Part shown: piece after piece, positions 17,362 through 26,236 of the stretch
Layout of the letters: each line of letters starts with the position of its first letter
Position numbering within the stretch: position 1 is the first letter of the stretch
NCBI RefSeq assembly: GCF_007830125.1
Contig: NZ_VLLG01000004.1
Location: forward strand, 62,001-126,000
DNA length: 64,000 bases
From: Chitinophaga japonensis
GTDB taxonomy: Bacteria; Bacteroidota; Bacteroidia; Chitinophagales; Chitinophagaceae
Direction of reading: 5' to 3'
The notes under the pieces: model-generated
What the model saw: the letters and a program-made list of their open reading frames with translations, nothing else
Told to the model about the DNA's origin: nothing
The model's database searches: none
Translations under genes and position numbers: made by a program

Positions 17362-18456
17362 ATGAAAAGAATATTTGTTTCCCTACTGATACTGATCCTG
17401 TCAGGTACATTGCATGCGCAGGTGACCATTAGCTACCAACCGGCGCTGAACGGGCAAACGCTGGACGGCCTGAGCTTTGTGCAGGTAATAAACAGTGGCA
17501 GCGCCGGGCTGAAAGGTGAATTGCGTATTGCGGTAAACGACGGGAGCGGGGCCAGCGTAGTATCCATATTGGTGCCGCAGGTAACCGTATATCCCGGTGT
17601 AACCAACCTGAACAAGGGCATATTTGCCAACAGTACCCTGCGTTTTGGCGAAAGCCCCGCCGCCGCGCTGCTGAACCAGACAGGCCGATTCCCGGAAGGA
17701 GAGTATGAATATTGTTTTGAGCTGACGCTGGCCGGCTACAAGCCGGGTGGCACACCGGAAATATATGAGAATTGCTTCCAGCATATGCTGCAGCCCACAA
17801 CGCCGCTGTTGTTGGTAGACCCTTATGACGGTTCGGAGATCTGCAATCGCCGGCCTAATTTCAGTTGGCAACCGCCTATGCCCCTGCAGGCAGATATGCG
17901 CTACCGCATCGTAGTGGTGCCTGTAAAAGAAAAACAGGACCCGGCAGAAGCGCTGGCCAATAATACCCCGGTGATCAACCAGGCAGGCCTGCGCCAGTTC
18001 AACCTTATTTATCCCGTGCAGTCGCCCGATCTGCAGCAGGAACAGGTGTATGCCTGGCAGGTGACCGCGCATAGCGGCCGAACGCTGATCACGCAGTCGG
18101 AGATATGGACGTTCACGATACATTGCGAGGACAGTATTCCCGGCAACCCGGAGAGCAGCTACCGGGAGCTGAAGCCCGGCAGCGACCGTAATTTTTACAT
18201 TGCCGGCGGCGTACTGCGCTTTTCTTTCCATAATGATTATAAAGCTGGCAAGCTGGACTATGAGATCGTTGACCTGGCTGATCCGGGAAAAGTTATCAGG
18301 AAGTTGCCGCGTATCAATATGCAGCACGGTCTTAATAAGGTAAACCTGCCCTTGTCGCGAATGGGTGCTTTTGAGGACGGGAGCCAGTATTTGCTGAAAG
18401 TAAAAAACGTTGCCAACCAGGAGCTGACCCTGCGGTTTGTTTACCAGGAAAAATAA
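17362..18456 (+). CDS. Secreted protein with Fn3-like domain, RHS operon
   Basis: 364 residues with a clear Sec signal (MKRIFVSLLILILSGTLHAQ). The N-terminal half is beta-rich (TISYQPALNGQTLDGLSFVQV, QVTVYPGVTNLNKGIF). A central Fn3-like unit starts near 150 (DPYDGSEICNRRPNFSWQPP) and continues YRIVVVPVKEKQDPAEAL and VYAWQVTAHSGRTLI, the usual Fn3 strand pattern. No catalytic motif is visible. Spacings of 3 bp upstream and 6 bp downstream show it is part of the operon. A periplasmic or surface scaffold role is plausible but unproven. Confidence 0.72.
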   Translation: MKRIFVSLLILILSGTLHAQVTISYQPALNGQTLDGLSFVQVINSGSAGLKGELRIAVNDGSGASVVSILVPQVTVYPGVTNLNKGIFANSTLRFGESPAAALLNQTGRFPEGEYEYCFELTLAGYKPGGTPEIYENCFQHMLQPTTPLLLVDPYDGSEICNRRPNFSWQPPMPLQADMRYRIVVVPVKEKQDPAEALANNTPVINQAGLRQFNLIYPVQSPDLQQEQVYAWQVTAHSGRTLITQSEIWTFTIHCEDSIPGNPESSYRELKPGSDRNFYIAGGVLRFSFHNDYKAGKLDYEIVDLADPGKVIRKLPRINMQHGLNKVNLPLSRMGAFEDGSQYLLKVKNVANQELTLRFVYQEK

Positions 18457-18462
18457 TTTGGA

Positions 18463-19032
18463 ATGATGCGATCCTGTTTCATCCGACCAGCGATGCTGGT
18501 ACTGCTGATACTGTGCTTCGGCTGCGGGCATTCCCCGGAGCAACTGGTAGCCTATGTAGAAAACCCTTCACATGGGCTTGTGCAGGAAATGCACCTGCCG
18601 CAGTACGATATCCGTATTCAGTACCTGCCTCCCGACCTGCAGGTGTTGGCCGCGCATGGCCGCGTTCCATCTGCCGCGGTGCTAAAGGAAGACCGCAGCA
18701 AGTATGAAGGCTTCGCGTACTTCAGGTTCGTGCTGCAGGGGAACGATTTTGAGCCGAAGGCGGATACGCTGGCGTACCTGGATTTCAACATGATGAACGA
18801 CTTTATGCTGGTAACGGGCAAAGGGGATACCATTCCCTGTGTCATTTACCAGCGAATAGCCAGCGGTAGTAAACACCGGACGGAGTTTATGGTGGTGTTT
18901 GAGGGTGCAGTAACCGGCCCCGGTATCACTGCGCAGGATTTCCGGTTTGTATATGCGGATAAGATATTGGGAATACCTCCTGTCGTGTTCCGCTTCAGGG
19001 CCAGGGACCTGAAAAAAATCCCCCATCTCTAA
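18463..19032 (+). CDS. Putative lipoprotein, RHS operon
   Basis: 189 residues. A hydrophobic N-terminus ends LCFGC (Cys21), compatible with lipidation though the lipobox is not ideal. The mature protein is beta-rich and without recognised motifs. It lies 6 bp after the Fn3-like gene and 12 bp before the ATG of the 2158-residue giant. It may be an outer-membrane-attached accessory subunit of the operon's apparatus. Family not recognised. Confidence 0.68.
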   Translation: MMRSCFIRPAMLVLLILCFGCGHSPEQLVAYVENPSHGLVQEMHLPQYDIRIQYLPPDLQVLAAHGRVPSAAVLKEDRSKYEGFAYFRFVLQGNDFEPKADTLAYLDFNMMNDFMLVTGKGDTIPCVIYQRIASGSKHRTEFMVVFEGAVTGPGITAQDFRFVYADKILGIPPVVFRFRARDLKKIPHL

Positions 19033-19044
19033 AATAAATACTTG

Positions 19045-22000
19045 ATGAACCGCATTTTACGATACAAAAAAATTATTGCCTTATTCTTCCTGCAATTGCT
19101 GGGGCTACAGTTGCTGATGCCCGCCGCTGTGCATGCCCTGACCTCAGGCCCCTCCCAGCCGGAAATGAAAGGTTTTGAGCCGGTAGGCACCACGGATATG
19201 GTGGATCTTTTCTCCGGAGATTTTACCTACAATATTCCGTTGCTGGATGTGGGCGGCTACCCCTTGAACCTGGCTTATCATTCCGGCAGCGGCATGGACG
19301 ACGAGGCCAGTTGGGTAGGCCTGGGCTGGTCGCTGACGCCGGGTGTGATCAACCGGCAGTTGCGGGGATTGCCGGACGATTTTGACGGGGATAAAGTGGA
19401 GAAGGAATTCAATATGAAGGATAATATCACTACCGGTCTAAGGCTGGTGGCAAGCCCTGAGATCTTTGGGTCGGGAAAAGCGCCGGTATCATTGAATGTG
19501 GGCGTGTTCAGGAATTCATACAGGGGCTGGGGCGCAGATGTAGGGGTAAATGCTACTATAGGCCTGACGAATAACGGCGCCGGCTCGCTGACATTGGGCG
19601 TGAATGGCAATTCCCAGGAAGGTGCCAGTGTAAGCGCCAATGTGAACTTCTCCGTGCAGGTGCAGTCACAGGGCAATATGGACCTGATGCCGGGCCTATC
19701 CATCGGCTCTTCTTACAATTCCAGGGCTGGCATTAAAGGGCTCACCCTGGGCGCCAGCGTGGATTACCGGGCCAGGGAGAACTCCTCCCGGAAGTTTGAC
19801 CGGTCAAACATGGTATCCAATGAAACTTCCTTTTCTTTTGCTGCAGAAACGTATACACCTACGAGTATGGCTGCTTTCAATAACCAGTCCTATACACTCA
19901 GTGGCAGCCTGGGCGGTGTGTTCTGGGGTGTGCATGCCAAAGTCGGCTTTACCGGGTATCATGTCCGGCAGAGCGTAGCCAGCAAATATTCCTCCCGCAA
20001 AGCCTACGGCTTCCTCCATGCGGAGCATGGGCGAAGGGACATCAATGCGCTAATGGACTTTAACCGCGAAAAGGATAATCCTTATAATGAAGCAGTGCCT
20101 TACCTGCCCATACCCGTACCCACCTACGACCAGTTCAATGTGACCAACCAGCAGGGCAGCAGCCAGTACCGCGTGTTCCGGAACGGCTCAGGCATATTCT
20201 TCGATCCTAAAAGCGTGGACCGGAATATAGATGCCTCTCTGGGTGTGGAAGTCGGCGCCGGTGCCTATTTCCAGGCAGGCTTGGACCTGAACGGACAGTC
20301 CCTGATCACCCGTACCAATAAATGGGAAGCGGACAATGAGTATGTAGGGAAGGGAGATTTCCAGGAACAGGGTGACAATGAACCGGTATTTGAGCCCGCC
20401 TATTTCAAAAGGGTGGGAGAGAAAGTAAAGGCAGATGCAGACTATAGCGCCAGCATACGCGGGGATAGCGTAGTAGGCATCGGCATCAGTCTTTCCGGCG
20501 ATCGTACCCGGGCGTTGAGCCGGTTTAAGGAGAAAGGTCCCGGGAAGGACGTAACACAACCTATCCGGAGGAATAAAAGGGAAAGCCGGAACCATGTGTT
20601 CAGCTATCTCACTGCCGGCGAGGCCAGCTCCTATGGGCTGGAAAAAAAGATACGCAACTATCCGAAGAACCAGTTGGTGCTGCACTGCGATGATCAATTG
20701 ATACAGCAGACGGACCGCGTGAATGCCTATGCCAAACCGCACCACATTTCGGAAGTGACCATCACGGATGATAACGGGAAACGTTTCATATACGGCATAC
20801 CGGCCTATAACAGGTACCAGGAGGAAGTAAGCTTTAGCATAGACCCTTCGCAGGGCGACCGTGCTTCCGGGCTGGCCGCTTACAGCAGTCAGGATGCCAG
20901 CACCGGCAATGCCAAAGGCCGGGACAACTATTTCAGCAAGGACGTAATGCCGCCCTACGCGCATGCCTACCTGCTGACCGGCATTGTATCTAACGATTAC
21001 GTGGACCGGACCGGCGATGGCATCAGTGATGACGATGCCGGCATGGCCGTGAAGTTCAACTATACTAAACTGGAAGCGGATTTTGGCTGGCGCACGCCCT
21101 TTGATAAAGATAAAGCCAACTTCAATGAGAGCATGCTGAGTGATCCGCGCGACGACAAGGCCAGCTATGTGTATGGCAGGAAAGAGATATGGTATACGCA
21201 TTCCATTGAATCTAAAACAATGATCGCGCTGTTCGTGATGGGCAACCGGGAAGATGCGCTGGGCGTGGTAAGCGAAAGAGGTGGAAAGGATACTGTGCAC
21301 CAGCAGTTCCTGGATCGCATAGAGCTTTATTCCAAGTCTGACCTGCAACAGAACGGCAGCCAGGCAGTACCCGTCAAGACCGTGCATTTTGAATACGACT
21401 ATTCTTCCTGCGCCAATGTGCCCAACAACTCCGGGGCCGCCGTAATGCGCAACGGGGAGAATATTAACAACGCAAAAGGCAAGCTCACTTTAAAAAAGGT
21501 ATACTTCACCTTTGGCAGGAACAAAAAAGGTTTCCTGACACCTTACCAGTTCTCGTACCGGCAGACGGTGGACGGCAACCTCGTGAGCTATGGCTATAAG
21601 CAGGCAGATCGTTGGGGAATGTATAAAGATAACACGGCCAATGAGGGCGGTTTGCAGAACGATGTGTTCCCTTATGCCATGCAGGATAAGGAGCAGGCGG
21701 ACAAGTTTGCGGCCCTCTGGCAGTTGGAAAAGATCACGCTGCCCAGCGGCGGTGTCATACAGGTGGGTTACGAGTCGGACGACTATGCCTATGTACAGAA
21801 CAAACGTGCGCAGCAGATGTGCTTTGTAAAAGGTATTGATGCGTCCGGGCAGGCCAGCGGGTTGATTAATGCCAAAGAACTGCTGGTAAAGCTGCCGCAG
21901 GCGGTCAGCTCCCTGCAGGAAATGAAGGACCGCTACTTTGAGGGGATGACCAGCCTGTATTTCAGGTTGTATGTAAACCTGGATAATGCCGGGCATTATG

Positions 22001-25000
22001 AATACGTGCCCGGTTACGGTACTGTCCGCAACATCCGGATGGTGGACGGGGAAACGGCTGCCATTGAGCTGCAGCACACAGAGGGGGTGCATCCCGCGGC
22101 TATAGCATCCTGGCAGTTCCTTCGCACCAACGTGCCTATCTACGCCTACCCTGGGTTTGAAACCGTGAATGAGCCCTCCGGTTTCCAGGCTGCCATCAAA
22201 TCCCTCCTGGGTGCGGTACAGCGCCTGGGTGAGCTGACGGAGAATTTCAATACTAAAGCCAAACGTAAATCATTTGGCAACTCCATTGACCTGTCACGCT
22301 CCTGGGTGCGGTTGTGCAGTCCAGGCCTGGCCAAGTTAGGAGGCGGCAACCGCGTGCGGTCCATTCGCATGACCGACAACTGGCAAGCCATGTCCGGCAA
22401 TAATGGCGCAGATGCTTCCTACGGCCAGGACTATGTGTATACCACTACGGCGTTCTACCATGGGCAGGAGTGGACGATCTCCAGCGGGGTGGCCGCTTAT
22501 GAGCCTATGATCGGGAACGACGAGAACCCCTTCCGGCAGCCTTTCCCGTATACCGTGAAGGGCGCTCCGCTGGGACTGAGCATGTATTCCTATATGGAAG
22601 CGCCATTGGGAGAGTCGTTTTTCCCTGCACCAGGGGTAGGATACAGCAGGGTGACCGTTTATAACGTAGGAGCGGACGACAGTCGTAACCGCACCGGTTT
22701 TACCGTCAGCGAATTTTATACCGCAAAGGATTTCCCGGTGCTGGTGGATAATCTGCCCATGGAGCGCAAGCCCTTTAAGCCGCACCCGCTGCTGAAATTC
22801 CTCAAGGTAAAGATAAAGGCTGCCGTAGCCGTATCCCAGGGCTACAGCATTGTGGTGAATGATATGCATGGCAAACCGCGCCTGGAGGAGGTATACAAGA
22901 GAGGCGGCGTTACGCCCATCAGCAGCACCCGGTATTTTTATAAAACAGAGAACCCGTTGGCCGGTACGCAGCGCCTGCAGAACAATGTACTGTTGCTGGG
23001 AGCGGACGGCACCTTGCAGGACGGCCGGGTAGGCGAGGACGTAGAGTTGTTTACCGACATGCGGGAACAGTATACGCAGAACGTGGGCGCCAGCCTGAAG
23101 CTCGCCTTTGGTGCGTTCCCGCTATTCCTCTTCCCCGGATGTTACTTCTACCCGGGCGGCGGCTATAACGAGGAATACCGTGAATTTCGTTCCACCAGTA
23201 CCGTTAAGCTGGTACAGCGGGCCGGTATCCTCTATAAAGTACTCAGGACCCAGGAAGGCTCCGCCATCAGCACAGAAAATATTGCCTGGGACGCAGAAAC
23301 CGGCGAGGTGCTGCTGACCCGTACCCAGAATGAGTATGACGACCCGGTATATAACTTCAATTACCCGGCGCACTGGGCCTATGATGGCATGGGCCCCGCC
23401 TATAGGAACGTCAGCGTTACCATTAAAGGCTTTAGCTCGGATACCACCGGCCGTATCCTTACCAGCGTGCCGCCGGAAGTGCTGCTACCGGGCGATGAAC
23501 TGATAGCCGTGAACGGCAGCCAGCAGGCCTGGGTCATGAAAGGCGGCGACGGTGCATTTCGCCTGGTGGACAAGCATGGTGGTTTCGTTGCCTATACGGA
23601 TGCCACCGTGAAGGTAATGCGCTCCGGCCGCCGCAACATGCAGTCCATGCCCATTGGCACGCTTGCCGCCTTGCGCAATCCCATCAAGGGAGGTAAAATA
23701 GATATCAGCGCATTTACGCAGTTGATAGATGCCAAAGCCAATACCTACAAGGAGGAATGGCCGGTGGCGCTGCGTAGCATCTCGCCGGATGTAACGGATG
23801 TGCCGCAGGAGGAACTGAAATGCCCCCTGCGATACCTGTCGGGCCTGTTATATGCGGTCGCCAATCCTCAACTGCCTTTTAACCAGCAGTATGTAAGCGC
23901 ATCGGAACGGATGTACCTGAATGAGTCCTATCTCTTTGCGGGCAGGCAGAGCAATGTTACGCTGAAGAGCATCATTGACCTGCACCGCAGCTTTGGCCCG
24001 CCGGGCGCCAGCACGGGACTGGAGCAGCTATTTACAGAGCCTTTCTTTAAATCATCGCTGTCCGGCAGCCTGAAATTCTACGTGAATACGCCCCGGTACC
24101 GGATGAAATGCGGGCAGAAGTATTTCTATTTCAATACAGGGGATACCATTACCATTGGACCTTACCTGCTGATCTTAAAGAATGTGCACCCGTATTTCAA
24201 CGATGGCCTTAACGGGTACGACTGGCCCAACAGTCCGAGTGATGCCGCTTATTTTGAAGGCAATACGGACTATCGTACGGACAGTACCTGTGGCTGTGAC
24301 GGCGCTTACGGCTACAATAACTATGTGCCGGAAAAGATAGAGTTGATAGCCCATCGCTTTGTGGACATTTCTCAGGATCCACTGGGCTGCCAGGTAATTC
24401 CATTCTGTCCCTCGCCGCTGGGCAGCGTGGTCAATCCTTACACAGCCGGTATGCTGGGCAACTGGCGGCCCTGGCAGCAGTTTGTATATCATGTACCACG
24501 TGTGCAGGAAGTACAGCCCAACAATATGGCTAAAGGTGCTACCGATATCCGCCGTTCCGGTGCTTATGCGGCCTTTACGCCGTTCTGGACCTACGATGCC
24601 GCTACCATGAAATTTGCTATTAGTGGCACACCTGCAGATCCGCGCTGGATCATTGCCAGCGAGGTCACGCAGTACGATGCCCGGGGCCAGGAGGTAGAGA
24701 ACAAAGATGCGCTGGAACGTTACGGCTCGGCCCTGTTCGGCTACCTGGATGCGGTGCCGGTGGCGGTGGCTTCCAACGCACAGCAGCATGAAATTGGCTT
24801 CGACGGTTTTGAAGACTATGCCTTTATTAAAAAATGCGGCGTGTGGCCGGACAGTTGCAGCATTGAAGGCCATTTTGATTTCAGGAAACAGGTATGGTAC
24901 GGTATTCCGCCGAATGACACGGCGGCGCACTCCGGGAAGTACAGCCTGAAAGTAAGCCAGCCAGTGACCGTTACCAGAGCAATACCTGCGCCGTTTACGC

Positions 25001-25521
25001 CCGTCTCCTTCTTCCGCTTTGACAGCGCCGGGCATTTTATAGCGATGGCGGAAAACACCTGCCATGGTTTCTATCCCACGCCAGGCACACGTTACATAGC
25101 CAGCGTATGGATCAAAAGTACGGCTGTTAACAGCACTACATCCGGCATACTGCAGGTAGGCGCCAATACCAGCGTGGAGCCGGTAGCTGTATCGCAGGGC
25201 GCCGGCCCATTGGTAGAAGGATGGCGCAAGGTGGAACTGGTATTTACCGCACCGGCAGATGCCGGCATCTTCACCCTCACCCTGGATCCAAAGGGCGGGG
25301 AGGCGTATTTTGATGATGTGCGGATCCATCCCTATAACAGCCACCTGAAATCCTTTGTGTACAATCCCTCCAATATGTTCCTGATGGCCGAACTGGATGA
25401 GAACAACTATGCCACCTTTTACGAGTATGACGATGAAGGCACGCTGATCCGCGTAAAGAAGGAAACAGAAAGAGGCATCATGACATTGAAGGAAAATCGC
25501 AGTATCTATAAAAAACAGTAA
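19045..25521 (+). CDS. Giant secreted SpvB/YD-like protein, companion of the RHS protein
   Basis: 2158 residues. The frame opens one codon earlier with TTG (19042), but ATG at 19045 is the better start. A signal peptide is followed by the conserved opening of SpvB/Tc-toxin-B-like proteins (about 35-118: GTTDMVDLFSGDFTYNIPLL, LAYHSGSGMDDEASWVGLGW). The long middle is beta-rich and without recognised motifs. Near 1915-2085 there is a carbohydrate-binding-module-like beta sandwich (GFEDYAFIKK, HSGKYSLKVSQPVTV, FTLTLDPKGGEAYFDDVRI). The end (FLMAELDENNYATFYEYDDEGT) is a YD-repeat-like unit. There is no toxin tip or T9SS sorting domain. By analogy with Tc B/C proteins it may form part of a shell together with the RHS protein; this is inference. 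Confidence 0.85.
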   Translation: MNRILRYKKIIALFFLQLLGLQLLMPAAVHALTSGPSQPEMKGFEPVGTTDMVDLFSGDFTYNIPLLDVGGYPLNLAYHSGSGMDDEASWVGLGWSLTPGVINRQLRGLPDDFDGDKVEKEFNMKDNITTGLRLVASPEIFGSGKAPVSLNVGVFRNSYRGWGADVGVNATIGLTNNGAGSLTLGVNGNSQEGASVSANVNFSVQVQSQGNMDLMPGLSIGSSYNSRAGIKGLTLGASVDYRARENSSRKFDRSNMVSNETSFSFAAETYTPTSMAAFNNQSYTLSGSLGGVFWGVHAKVGFTGYHVRQSVASKYSSRKAYGFLHAEHGRRDINALMDFNREKDNPYNEAVPYLPIPVPTYDQFNVTNQQGSSQYRVFRNGSGIFFDPKSVDRNIDASLGVEVGAGAYFQAGLDLNGQSLITRTNKWEADNEYVGKGDFQEQGDNEPVFEPAYFKRVGEKVKADADYSASIRGDSVVGIGISLSGDRTRALSRFKEKGPGKDVTQPIRRNKRESRNHVFSYLTAGEASSYGLEKKIRNYPKNQLVLHCDDQLIQQTDRVNAYAKPHHISEVTITDDNGKRFIYGIPAYNRYQEEVSFSIDPSQGDRASGLAAYSSQDASTGNAKGRDNYFSKDVMPPYAHAYLLTGIVSNDYVDRTGDGISDDDAGMAVKFNYTKLEADFGWRTPFDKDKANFNESMLSDPRDDKASYVYGRKEIWYTHSIESKTMIALFVMGNREDALGVVSERGGKDTVHQQFLDRIELYSKSDLQQNGSQAVPVKTVHFEYDYSSCANVPNNSGAAVMRNGENINNAKGKLTLKKVYFTFGRNKKGFLTPYQFSYRQTVDGNLVSYGYKQADRWGMYKDNTANEGGLQNDVFPYAMQDKEQADKFAALWQLEKITLPSGGVIQVGYESDDYAYVQNKRAQQMCFVKGIDASGQASGLINAKELLVKLPQAVSSLQEMKDRYFEGMTSLYFRLYVNLDNAGHYEYVPGYGTVRNIRMVDGETAAIELQHTEGVHPAAIASWQFLRTNVPIYAYPGFETVNEPSGFQAAIKSLLGAVQRLGELTENFNTKAKRKSFGNSIDLSRSWVRLCSPGLAKLGGGNRVRSIRMTDNWQAMSGNNGADASYGQDYVYTTTAFYHGQEWTISSGVAAYEPMIGNDENPFRQPFPYTVKGAPLGLSMYSYMEAPLGESFFPAPGVGYSRVTVYNVGADDSRNRTGFTVSEFYTAKDFPVLVDNLPMERKPFKPHPLLKFLKVKIKAAVAVSQGYSIVVNDMHGKPRLEEVYKRGGVTPISSTRYFYKTENPLAGTQRLQNNVLLLGADGTLQDGRVGEDVELFTDMREQYTQNVGASLKLAFGAFPLFLFPGCYFYPGGGYNEEYREFRSTSTVKLVQRAGILYKVLRTQEGSAISTENIAWDAETGEVLLTRTQNEYDDPVYNFNYPAHWAYDGMGPAYRNVSVTIKGFSSDTTGRILTSVPPEVLLPGDELIAVNGSQQAWVMKGGDGAFRLVDKHGGFVAYTDATVKVMRSGRRNMQSMPIGTLAALRNPIKGGKIDISAFTQLIDAKANTYKEEWPVALRSISPDVTDVPQEELKCPLRYLSGLLYAVANPQLPFNQQYVSASERMYLNESYLFAGRQSNVTLKSIIDLHRSFGPPGASTGLEQLFTEPFFKSSLSGSLKFYVNTPRYRMKCGQKYFYFNTGDTITIGPYLLILKNVHPYFNDGLNGYDWPNSPSDAAYFEGNTDYRTDSTCGCDGAYGYNNYVPEKIELIAHRFVDISQDPLGCQVIPFCPSPLGSVVNPYTAGMLGNWRPWQQFVYHVPRVQEVQPNNMAKGATDIRRSGAYAAFTPFWTYDAATMKFAISGTPADPRWIIASEVTQYDARGQEVENKDALERYGSALFGYLDAVPVAVASNAQQHEIGFDGFEDYAFIKKCGVWPDSCSIEGHFDFRKQVWYGIPPNDTAAHSGKYSLKVSQPVTVTRAIPAPFTPVSFFRFDSAGHFIAMAENTCHGFYPTPGTRYIASVWIKSTAVNSTTSGILQVGANTSVEPVAVSQGAGPLVEGWRKVELVFTAPADAGIFTLTLDPKGGEAYFDDVRIHPYNSHLKSFVYNPSNMFLMAELDENNYATFYEYDDEGTLIRVKKETERGIMTLKENRSIYKKQ

Positions 25522-25523
25522 GT

Positions 25524-26216
25524 ATGCGCGTATTGTTATTGTGTTTATTGCATGTGACCGGCCTGTTTGCGCAGGACCGTAGCTGGGAACAGTTGCAGCA
25601 TTTGTGTGAAACGTATGCCCGGCAGCGTACCATGGCCTTTCAAACCCGCCTTAAGATGTATACCGCGCAGCAGCCCGTAAAGGTGCTGGACGAGCTGCAG
25701 GCAGTTTGCAGGGTAAATGGCCGGCGTTTTTACGCGCAGATAGGCCCGGTGGAAATAGTGAAGAATAGCCATTGCCAACTTACCATAGACCATGATGAAA
25801 AGATAATGGTGGTAGCGCCGGCAGATACTGCTGCGCAGCAGGGAGATATGACCACTACGCTGATGGATATGGGAAAACTGCTGCAGGATATGAAAGAATG
25901 GGGGGTAAAGGCCAGGCAGGTGCTGCGGGGTAATGATACCTGGCTGGAACTGACCGGCCTGCCGGATCCGGCTATGCAGCAATGCAATATCCAGTACGAT
26001 CCGCAGACCTTTTTAATAAAACGGGTATGGATGAAAGCGATGGATGAAACCGTAAATGCGGAGGAAGCTGTGATCGTGGATATTGCCTATAGCGATTACC
26101 GCTTGTCCACGCCGGAGGCCACCTGGTTCAACGAAGGCCGCTTTGTGCGTATGAACGGAAAGCAGGCCGTTCTGCAGCCATCCTGGCAACAATATACATT
26201 GATCAATCAACTATAA
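25524..26216 (+). CDS. Small secreted protein between the two giant RHS-operon genes
   Basis: 230 residues with a short Sec signal (MRVLLLCLLHVTGLFAQ). The rest is predicted as an antiparallel beta sheet with helices (MAFQTRLKMYTAQQPVKVLD, RVNGRRFYAQIGPVEIV, WLELTGLPDPAMQQCNIQY), loosely reminiscent of LolA-type periplasmic carriers, but no specific motif confirms that. It starts 2 bp after the preceding giant and ends 20 bp before the RHS gene, so translation is probably coupled. It is a candidate periplasmic chaperone for the giants; low certainty on function. Confidence 0.72.
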   Translation: MRVLLLCLLHVTGLFAQDRSWEQLQHLCETYARQRTMAFQTRLKMYTAQQPVKVLDELQAVCRVNGRRFYAQIGPVEIVKNSHCQLTIDHDEKIMVVAPADTAAQQGDMTTTLMDMGKLLQDMKEWGVKARQVLRGNDTWLELTGLPDPAMQQCNIQYDPQTFLIKRVWMKAMDETVNAEEAVIVDIAYSDYRLSTPEATWFNEGRFVRMNGKQAVLQPSWQQYTLINQL

Positions 26217-26236
26217 GATATTTTAATACCGGACCT

